Shown piece by piece: positions 1-4,672 of a stretch of DNA of 7,629 nt. Both the position numbers and the translations under genes were made by a program. Under the pieces are notes generated by a model. That model was not told the DNA's origin and made no database searches. It was given only the letters and a program-made list of their open reading frames with translations. The first letter of the stretch is position 1; each line of letters starts with the position of its first letter. The stretch is from contig JAKVCE010000098.1 of the NCBI GenBank assembly GCA_022447405.1, positions 1 through 7,629 of the forward strand, in the 5' to 3' direction. This stretch comes from Planctomycetota bacterium. GTDB lineage: Bacteria; Planctomycetota; UBA1135; GCA-002686595.

Positions 1-12
1 GAGACGGCTGAC

Positions 13-819
13 ATGGTCATGGCAGGCGGGGGCTCGGTCTCCGGCGTCCAACCTCGTTCCACAGCGCGCCCCTCTCGCTTGCCGAGCGCGGACACCGCTC
101 GTGAGAGTCGCCAGGCCAATTTGCCGCGCGCAGACGTCGATCATGAGCAGCGGCAGCTCGCGGCGAAGCAGCGGGCATGGACCGCCGCAGCGCGCGCTGA
201 GGCTGAGCGCGGAGCCGCGCGAGGTCGAGGCCTCGGCAGCGAAGACAGGAACAAGATGGTCGGACACTTCCGGCACTCCGAGACGAAGCGGACGGAGGCC
301 TATGACAGCCCCGCCCCTGACGTCTCGGTGTCCGGTTACAGCGGCAGGAGGGCGAGGGAGGAGGTGCAAGCTCCGAAGTCGCCCAGCGCGCCTGAGCGTG
401 TGGAGATGGAGTACTTGGTGAAGTCCGGTGACTGCCTCTCGACGATCGCGCAGAACGAGCTCGGGAGCGTGCGCTACCTCTCGCGCTTGCTGGAGGTGAA
501 CGGGATCACCGAGTCTGCGACGTTGCGCGTGGGGCAACGCCTCATCCTGCCGCACATCGGAGAGCGCGAGCCCGTGCGGGGCGCGGACTTGGAGCCCAAG
601 AAGGCGCAGGTCCCCGAGTCCGGGAGCTGGACGATGGTCGCGGTGCGAGAGGGGGACTCTCTCTGGAAGATCGCCGCGAGGGTGCTCGGCGACGGGAATC
701 GCTATCGCCAGCTCATGCAGTGGAATGACATGAGCTCAGATACGCTCCAGCCAGGGATGCAGCTGCGCGTGCCGGCCTCGACAGACGGAGCGATCGCCAT
801 GGGGGAGACGTCTCGATGA
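13..819 (+). CDS. Protein with two C-terminal LysM domains, no visible export signal
   Basis: This 268-residue protein has two LysM modules, a fold that usually binds the GlcNAc-containing backbone of peptidoglycan. LysM 1 spans about residues 134-180 (YLVKSGDCLSTIAQ... to LRVGQRLILP). LysM 2 spans about 209-254 (VAVREGDSLWKIAARVLGDG... to LQPGMQLRVP). Both show the typical opening G-D-x-L-x-x-I-A and closing G-x-x-L-x-x-P. Residues 1-131 are rich in Arg, Ala, Ser and Pro and look disordered, with a possible helix around 43-72. There is no signal peptide, lipobox or membrane segment. The frame is open to the left window edge (no stop in bases 1-12), so an upstream start or fusion cannot be excluded. 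A TGA in another frame at 9-11 could be the end of the preceding gene, which would fit a start at ATG 13 or ATG 19. No clear Shine-Dalgarno is visible in the 12 bases available. The stop overlaps the next gene as ATGA. The position just before murG suggests a cell-wall role; the exact function is unknown. Confidence 0.85.
   Translation: MVMAGGGSVSGVQPRSTARPSRLPSADTARESRQANLPRADVDHEQRQLAAKQRAWTAAARAEAERGAARGRGLGSEDRNKMVGHFRHSETKRTEAYDSPAPDVSVSGYSGRRAREEVQAPKSPSAPERVEMEYLVKSGDCLSTIAQNELGSVRYLSRLLEVNGITESATLRVGQRLILPHIGEREPVRGADLEPKKAQVPESGSWTMVAVREGDSLWKIAARVLGDGNRYRQLMQWNDMSSDTLQPGMQLRVPASTDGAIAMGETSR
801..807 (+). promoter_or_regulatory. Ribosome binding site of the small ORF
   Basis: GGGGGAG lies in the last codons of the LysM gene, 8 bases before ATG 816. 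It decides the start of the 53-residue frame and is the best support that this frame is translated. Confidence 0.6.
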
Positions 820-977
820 GTGAGGCCTTCATGAGGTGGTTCGTCGTCTCGGCGGTCCTCGTAGGGAGCCTCCACGCGGGCGAGGCCTTCCACCTGCTCT
901 TCGACTCATCGGAGCCTGCGCAGACCGAGCTCTTCGCCGCGACGCCGACTGAGGAAGCGGCGCCCAGCCGCTCCTGA
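816..977 (+). CDS. Small 53-residue membrane or exported protein between the LysM gene and murG
   Basis: A short reading frame starts at ATG 816 inside an ATGA overlap with the LysM gene stop and ends at TGA 975-977. The purine-rich sequence GGGGGAG at 801-807 lies 8 bases before the ATG and is a good Shine-Dalgarno, which favours a real gene and this start; ATG 831 is an alternative. The protein begins MSEAFMRWFVVSAVLVGSLH. Residues 9-19 are strongly hydrophobic, and the apolar stretch continues weakly to about residue 29 (HAGEAFHLLF, with two His and one Glu). The tail (30-53) is polar and acidic with Thr, Pro and Ala. It could be a single-pass inner-membrane protein with a short periplasmic tail, or a cleaved secreted peptide. 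I do not recognise a family. Without this frame, about 160 bases inside a compact operon would be empty, which also argues for coding. It may work with the LysM protein, since the two are translationally coupled. Confidence 0.6.
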   Translation: MSEAFMRWFVVSAVLVGSLHAGEAFHLLFDSSEPAQTELFAATPTEEAAPSRS

Positions 978-982
978 CGACG

Positions 983-2074
983 GTGCGGCTCGCCTTCGCA
1001 GGCGGCGGCACCGGCGGGCACATCGCCCCTGGCCGCCGCGTGCTCGAGGCGCTCGATGAGCGCCCAGCAGGTCTCGTCTGGTTCACCAGCGGGCGCGCGG
1101 TCGAGGACCGCGCCCTGGCCGGGCTGGACGAGAGCTTGGCTGGGATCCCTTGGGAGCGGGTCAAGGGCGCGCTCGAGCCCCCCGCAGGGGGAGCGCCTGG
1201 GATAGGCCGCATCGCGTCGAGGCTCTTGCCTGAGGTTTGGAGCGCGCGGCAGAAGCTCAAGCAGCACCAGAGCGAGCTCCTCCTGGGCCTCGGCGGCTTC
1301 TCCGCCCTCGCGCCCGTCTTGGCCGCGCGCAGCCTCGGGATCCCATGCGGCTGGCTCGAGGTGAACACCATAAGCGGCCGCGCGACGAGGGTCCTCGCGC
1401 CGCTCTGTCAGCGAGTCTGGCACGCGTGGGAGGTGACCTCCCGCGGACGCGAGACCGACGTCGTCGTCGGCCCGCCCCTGGAGCCCAGCCTCTTCGCTGA
1501 GGTCGACGAGCCTGAAGCGCGCGCTGCGCGAGAGGCCCACGGCTTCGACCCTGAGCGTCCGCTGCTCGTCGTCTTGGGCGGGAGTCAGGGCGCGCTCGGC
1601 TTGAACCGCTTCGTGGCCGCGCACGCCGAAGAGCTCGTCGCGGGCGGCCTCTCCGTCCTGCACCAGTGCGGGCCAGGACGGACTGGGGAGGGCGCGGGCG
1701 CGCTCCAGTCCTACCGCGCCGTGGAGTTTGTAGAGGACGTGCCGAGCCTCCTAGCAGGCGCCGACTTGGCCCTCGCGAGGGCTGGAGCGTCGACGGTCGC
1801 GGAGCTGGGCGCTGCGCGGGTCCCTGCGGTGTTCGTTCCGCACCCTGCCAGTCCGGACAGGCACCAGCACCGCAACGCAGAGCTCTTGGGGGATGGCGCC
1901 AGGGTCGTGGATGAGGCTCAGCTCGGCGCGGGCTGTGTGGAGCTGCTCATCCGCCTCGCCGGGCCTCAAGGCGCAGAGGAGCGCGCGAGCATGCGGGCGA
2001 CCCTCAGCGGCAAGGTCCCCAGGGATGGCGCGAGGAGCGTCGCCCGGGAGCTCACTGGCTGGCTCTCTTCATGA
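983..2074 (+). CDS. murG: UDP-GlcNAc:lipid I GlcNAc transferase MurG
   Basis: MurG is the peripheral inner-membrane glycosyltransferase (GT28, GT-B fold) that transfers GlcNAc from UDP-GlcNAc to lipid I to give lipid II. The 363 residues match the usual length of about 350-370. Family marks in order: the glycine loop GGGTGGHIAPG (7-17, with conserved His13), GLGGF (102-106), LEVN (125-128), GGSQGA (199-204) at the start of the UDP-GlcNAc-binding half, ARAGASTVAE (265-274, Glu274 being the likely uracil/ribose contact), and PDRHQHRNAE (291-300), equivalent to the usual DDHQ..NA. The common HEQN signature is changed to LEVN, losing His and Gln but keeping Glu and Asn. The start is GTG 983, five bases after the small ORF stop and directly before the conserved N-terminal strand. 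No Shine-Dalgarno is visible at normal distance, so translation probably depends on ribosomes leaving the small ORF. The gene sits in the normal dcw position before murC. Confidence 0.95.
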   Translation: MRLAFAGGGTGGHIAPGRRVLEALDERPAGLVWFTSGRAVEDRALAGLDESLAGIPWERVKGALEPPAGGAPGIGRIASRLLPEVWSARQKLKQHQSELLLGLGGFSALAPVLAARSLGIPCGWLEVNTISGRATRVLAPLCQRVWHAWEVTSRGRETDVVVGPPLEPSLFAEVDEPEARAAREAHGFDPERPLLVVLGGSQGALGLNRFVAAHAEELVAGGLSVLHQCGPGRTGEGAGALQSYRAVEFVEDVPSLLAGADLALARAGASTVAELGAARVPAVFVPHPASPDRHQHRNAELLGDGARVVDEAQLGAGCVELLIRLAGPQGAEERASMRATLSGKVPRDGARSVARELTGWLSS

Positions 2075-2120
2075 GGAGAGAGGCTTGGAGTGGGGCTGCC
2101 GTTTCTGTCGAATAAGCGGA

Positions 2121-2136
2121 GCCCAGGGAGCTGGGC
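2121..2136 (+). promoter_or_regulatory. Hairpin presenting the murC ribosome binding site
   Basis: The arms GCCCAG (2121-2126) and CTGGGC (2131-2136) are perfectly complementary and enclose the tetraloop GGAG (2127-2130). The loop is the core of the Shine-Dalgarno AGGGAG (2125-2130), and the 3' arm fills the spacer and touches the GTG start at 2137. The hairpin could slow or regulate initiation of murC, or shift initiation to ATG 2167. The pairing is seen directly; regulation is inference. Confidence 0.5.
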
Positions 2137-3603
2137 GTGAGCCAAGAGCCAGGAGAGCCAAGCGAGATGGATGAAGTGACGAGTCAAGAGCGCCGGGTCG
2201 AAGGGCCTGTTCATTTCCTCGGCGTCGGCGGCGCAGGCGTCTCGGGCGCGCTGCGGATCGCTCGCGCGGCGGGCGTAGAGGTCAGCGGCGCTGACCTCGC
2301 CTCCACGCGCTTCAGCGCGCTCCTCGAGGATGAAGGGGTCTCGGTCAGCTATGGCTCGCACACGCTCCCCGAAGGGACGCGCCTCTTGGTCCGCTCAGCC
2401 GCCGTGCCAGAGACGGACCCCACGTGCCAGGCCGCCACAGCGCGCGGCGTGGAGGTGCTCAAGTACGCGCAGTTCCTCGGGAGGATCTCTCCAGCGGGGA
2501 GGACGCTCGCGGTGGCCGGCACGCACGGGAAGACGACGGTCTCGTGGATGCTCTATCACGCCCTGCGTGGGATCGCGCTTGAGCTGAACGGGCCTAAGCC
2601 GGGCGCCCTCATCGGCGGCGTCTGCCAGCGCGAAGAGACGAACGCCATCGCCCCAGAGGGCGGCGGCAGCTTCGCGGTCGAGGCCTGCGAGTACGATCGC
2701 TCCTTCCTGCAGCTCGATCCGCGCGGCGCGATCATCACCAACCTCGAGGCGGATCACCTCGACTACTACGGGACGATCGAAGCGATCGAGGGCGCGTTCT
2801 CACGCTTCGTCGACCGCGTCGAGGATGACGGCCTCTTGGTGCTCGGCCCCGAGGTCTCCGAGGTGGTGGAGGTGAGCGCAGGCTGCGAGGTCTGGCGCAT
2901 GGGCAAGGAGTTCAGGGTCGAGCTCTTGGGTGAGCGCCAGGGCCGCTTCCGCTTCCGCGTGTGCGGGCCCAAGTGGGCGACGCCTGAGGTCTCTCTCCAG
3001 GTCGCGGGTGAGTTCAACGTGGAGAACGCTGCCTTGGCGATCGCCTTGGCCGTGGGCCTCGCCGCACGCGGCGACAAGGCAGACGCTGCCGCAGCCGCAG
3101 CGGGCGCGGCGCGAGGGATCATGGAGTTCCAGGGCGTCGAGCGGCGCTTCGAGCTCTGGGGCGAGGAGGACGACGTGCTCGTGTATCACGACTACGCTCA
3201 TCACCCGACCGAGGTGCGCGTCACCTTGGAGACCGCGCGGCGGGTGCTCCCCGGGCGCGAGCTGCACGTGCTCTTCCAGCCGCATCAGCACAGCCGCACG
3301 GCGCGCTTCCTCGGCGACTTCGTCGAGAGCCTGCGCGGAGCGGATCGAGTGGTCATCGCGGACGTCTATGGCGCGCGGGCGCACATCGACTCTGAGAGCG
3401 CGGGCGCTGAGGAGCTCGTGAGGCGCCTCGGCCTCGCTGGTGTGGAGGCTGTCGCCGGCGGCTCGCTGGGCGGGAGCGTCCAGGCGACGGTGGAGCGGCT
3501 GCAGGCTGGTAGTGGACTCTTGGTGTTGGGCGCAGGAGACGTGGATGGAGTCCGTGAAGAGCTGCTCGAGCGATTGGCCGTGCGCAGCGCTCTCATCAGC
3601 TGA
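2137..3603 (+). CDS. murC: UDP-N-acetylmuramate--L-alanine ligase MurC
   Basis: MurC is the cytoplasmic ATP-dependent Mur ligase that adds L-Ala to UDP-MurNAc. From GTG 2137 it has 488 residues, near the usual 460-490. In order: the N-terminal Rossmann motif HFLGVGGAGVSG (26-37), the ATP loop GTHGKTT (128-134), EACEYDRSF (182-190), TNLEADHLDYYG (201-212), the family motif GVERRFE (333-339), DYAHHPTE (352-359) and FQPHQHSRT (380-388). These fit MurC rather than MurD, MurE or MurF. In many MurCs the third motif reads EADE; here Cys184 takes the Asp place. GTG 2137 has AGGGAG six bases upstream. ATG 2167 (residue 11) is an alternative with AGGAG about 11 bases before it, and the conserved fold begins near residue 25, so homology cannot decide. 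Bases 2139-2160 carry three GAGCCA copies. The gene lies 62 bases after murG, and its last 59 bases overlap the probable murB start in another frame. Confidence 0.96.
   Translation: MSQEPGEPSEMDEVTSQERRVEGPVHFLGVGGAGVSGALRIARAAGVEVSGADLASTRFSALLEDEGVSVSYGSHTLPEGTRLLVRSAAVPETDPTCQAATARGVEVLKYAQFLGRISPAGRTLAVAGTHGKTTVSWMLYHALRGIALELNGPKPGALIGGVCQREETNAIAPEGGGSFAVEACEYDRSFLQLDPRGAIITNLEADHLDYYGTIEAIEGAFSRFVDRVEDDGLLVLGPEVSEVVEVSAGCEVWRMGKEFRVELLGERQGRFRFRVCGPKWATPEVSLQVAGEFNVENAALAIALAVGLAARGDKADAAAAAAGAARGIMEFQGVERRFELWGEEDDVLVYHDYAHHPTEVRVTLETARRVLPGRELHVLFQPHQHSRTARFLGDFVESLRGADRVVIADVYGARAHIDSESAGAEELVRRLGLAGVEAVAGGSLGGSVQATVERLQAGSGLLVLGAGDVDGVREELLERLAVRSALIS
3534..3538 (+). promoter_or_regulatory. 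Ribosome binding site of murB inside murC
   Basis: AGGAG inside the murC coding sequence lies 6 bases before ATG 3545 in the murB frame. The spacing and match to the anti-Shine-Dalgarno are ideal and make 3545 the best murB start. Confidence 0.65.
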
Positions 3604-4549
3604 CCTCGGCCCCCGCACGACCCTGAAGGTCGGCGGCGTGGTCGAGTGGTTGGTGGAGCCCAAGTCCCCGGAGGAGCTCGTCGCCGCGGTCGCGCATGCG
3701 CGGGAGGCGGAGCTCGAGGTGCGCGTCTTGGGAGGCGGCGCGAACCTGTTGATCGTCCCAGAGGAGCTCCCCGGCTGCGTGATCTCGACGGAGCTCTTGA
3801 ACCGCACCTTCAGGCCGACGGACCTCGAGGCGGGCGGCGAGCTGGAGGGGAGCGACGCGCCCCTCTCGAGGGTCGCGCCGGAGGTGGTGAGCGACGACCC
3901 GCGGCTCGTCCTGTGGGCGGGGGCGCGGCTGCAGGGGCTCGTGCGGACCGCCTATCAGCTCGGTCTGCGCGGGGCGGAGCTCTTGAGCGGGGTGCCCGGT
4001 CACGTCGGCGGCGCGCTCGCCATGAACGCTGGCAGCCGTGACTGGGGCTTCTGGGATCAGGTGGAGCGGGTCTGGCTCCTAGACCCTGCCACGGGGGAGG
4101 TCTCCGAGCGTGCGCGGGAGGAGTGCTCACCCACATACAGGAACGGTCACCTCGAAGGGAAGATCGCCCTCGCGTGCGTCCTGCGCTTCGAGCCCGATGA
4201 CAAGGCGGTTTTGAAGGCCGAGGCTGATGAGTACCTGCGCGCTAAGTGCGCGGCGCAGCCCGTGACCGAGCGCAGCGCCGGTTGCGTCTGGAAGAACCCG
4301 GACCCGGAGCTCTCCGACGGGCGTGGCGCTGGGAAGCTCGTCGATGACCTCGGCCTCACGGGCTTGAGGCGCGGCGACGCGATGGTGAGTCCCCAGCACG
4401 GCAACTTCGTCCTGAACGCGGGCGGGGCGACCGGCGGGGAGGTCCTCGGGCTGATCGAGGAGGTTGAGGCACGGGTCCGAGAGGCCACTGGGATTGAGCT
4501 CGCGAGGGAGGTCTGCCTCTGGGAGTCAATGAACGGTGGTGAGGAGTGA
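3545..4549 (+). CDS. murB: UDP-N-acetylenolpyruvoylglucosamine reductase MurB
   Basis: MurB is the cytoplasmic FAD enzyme that reduces UDP-GlcNAc-enolpyruvate to UDP-MurNAc with NADPH, the step before MurC. From ATG 3545 it has 334 residues. In order: TTLKVGG (near 25-31), GGGANLL of the FAD domain (63-69), GVPGHVGGALAMNAG (149-163), YR with the likely catalytic Arg199, SAGCVWKNP (245-253), HGNFVLN and the C-terminal LAREV with Glu322, corresponding to the catalytic Glu of E. coli MurB. The proton donor, Ser in E. coli, is Cys247 here. The short form with a GAGKLVDDLGL-type region looks like type II MurB. Residues 86-123 contain an acidic insertion (GGELEGSDAP...) ahead of the WAGA strand. 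The frame stays open further 5', but the first 20 residues from 3545 resemble no MurB and are simply the other frame of murC. Conserved sequence starts exactly at the murC stop, so any ATG/GTG start must lie inside murC. Confidence 0.94.
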   Translation: MESVKSCSSDWPCAALSSADLGPRTTLKVGGVVEWLVEPKSPEELVAAVAHAREAELEVRVLGGGANLLIVPEELPGCVISTELLNRTFRPTDLEAGGELEGSDAPLSRVAPEVVSDDPRLVLWAGARLQGLVRTAYQLGLRGAELLSGVPGHVGGALAMNAGSRDWGFWDQVERVWLLDPATGEVSERAREECSPTYRNGHLEGKIALACVLRFEPDDKAVLKAEADEYLRAKCAAQPVTERSAGCVWKNPDPELSDGRGAGKLVDDLGLTGLRRGDAMVSPQHGNFVLNAGGATGGEVLGLIEEVEARVREATGIELAREVCLWESMNGGEE

Positions 4550-4558
4550 GGGCTGGGC

Positions 4559-4580
4559 GAGAAGATCGGGTACTCTTCTC
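4559..4580 (+). repeat. Inverted repeat just after murB
   Basis: GAGAAGA (4559-4565) and TCTTCTC (4574-4580) form a perfect 7-bp stem with an 8-base loop that contains GGT (4569-4571). It begins ten bases after the murB stop. It is AT-rich and not followed by a T-run, so it is a poor intrinsic terminator and is better viewed as part of the thrS leader. Confidence 0.5.
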
Positions 4581-4588
4581 TTACCTCC

Positions 4589-4605
4589 GGCCCCTTGGGC
4601 GGGCC
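4589..4605 (+). repeat. Short GC hairpin in the thrS leader
   Basis: GGCCC (4589-4593) can pair with GGGCC (4601-4605) across a 7-base loop. Alone it is weak evidence in such GC-rich DNA. It is listed because it sits between the two clearer hairpins. Confidence 0.3.
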
Positions 4606-4609
4606 TGAG

Positions 4610-4641
4610 GGCTCGGGCGTGTCAGGTGGACACGTCGAGCC
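4610..4641 (+). promoter_or_regulatory. Strong stem-loop upstream of thrS with a GGU loop
   Basis: GGCTCG (4610-4615) pairs with CGAGCC (4636-4641), and CGTGTC (4618-4623) pairs with GACACG (4629-4634). That gives 12 Watson-Crick pairs plus a possible G4617-U4635 wobble and one bulged G (4616). The loop is AGGTG (4624-4628). If the closing C-G pair opens, the loop has seven bases with GGU in positions 3-5, which is where the anticodon sits in a tRNA. GGU is the anticodon of tRNA-Thr reading ACC. The stem ends 31 bases before the thrS ATG. In E. coli, ThrRS represses its own translation by binding leader hairpins that mimic the tRNA-Thr anticodon arm; a similar role here is plausible but unproven. 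The position before the Thr-position-33 base is A, not the usual U33. Confidence 0.5.
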
Positions 4642-4672
4642 AACACCCAGCCCAGAAGGAACTGAGCGAGCC

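Larger units (their letters stand above)
4550..4672 (+). promoter_or_regulatory. Structured untranslated leader of thrS
   Basis: The 123 bases between murB and thrS contain no credible gene. They hold three successive hairpins (4559-4580, 4589-4605, 4610-4641), and GGCTGGG (4551-4557) can pair with CCCAGCC (4646-4652) to close all three into one multibranch fold. A purine-rich AGAAGGA (4654-4660) lies 12 bases before the thrS ATG, a rather long spacing. I see no convincing -35/-10 pair, so whether thrS has its own promoter is open. The arrangement suggests an RNA-level control region for ThrRS; the structure is read from the sequence and the function is inferred. Confidence 0.45.

Noticed and set aside
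713..1663. A 316-codon open frame on the - strand opposite the small ORF and murG
   Set aside because: Shadow of murG with biased composition and no domain. The + strand frames have Shine-Dalgarno, overlap and motif support.
3440..3544. A longer murB starting at 3440
   Set aside because: The extra 35 residues are the other frame of murC, do not resemble MurB and have no good ribosome site, whereas ATG 3545 has AGGAG six bases upstream.
2800..3807. A 335-codon open frame on the - strand opposite murC and the start of murB
   Set aside because: It covers two strongly supported genes, has low-complexity His/Arg/Ala composition and no motif.
4559..4590. An intrinsic terminator after murB
   Set aside because: The stem is only 7 bp and AT-rich, and the following bases are TTACCTCCGG, not a T-run.
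4624..4637. A T-box-like sequence (AGGTGGACACG, compare AGGGTGGNACCGCG)
   Set aside because: One base is missing and several differ, there is no terminator with a T-run and no identifiable specifier stem, and the bases are taken up in a simple hairpin.
4620..4665. An SRP-RNA-like GTCAGGT ... AGAAGGA pattern
   Set aside because: The two halves are about 30 bases apart and the bases between form another hairpin, unlike the compact SRP domain IV loop.
4595..4672. thrS start at TTG 4595 or GTG 4619
   Set aside because: The added residues are Gly/Pro/Ser-rich and outside the ThrRS fold, and the bases are better explained by the strong leader hairpin. ATG 4673 is preferred.
4550..4672. A sigma-70-type promoter for thrS
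   Set aside because: No -35/-10 pair at 16-18 base spacing could be found. TTGGGC at 4595-4600 has no fitting -10.
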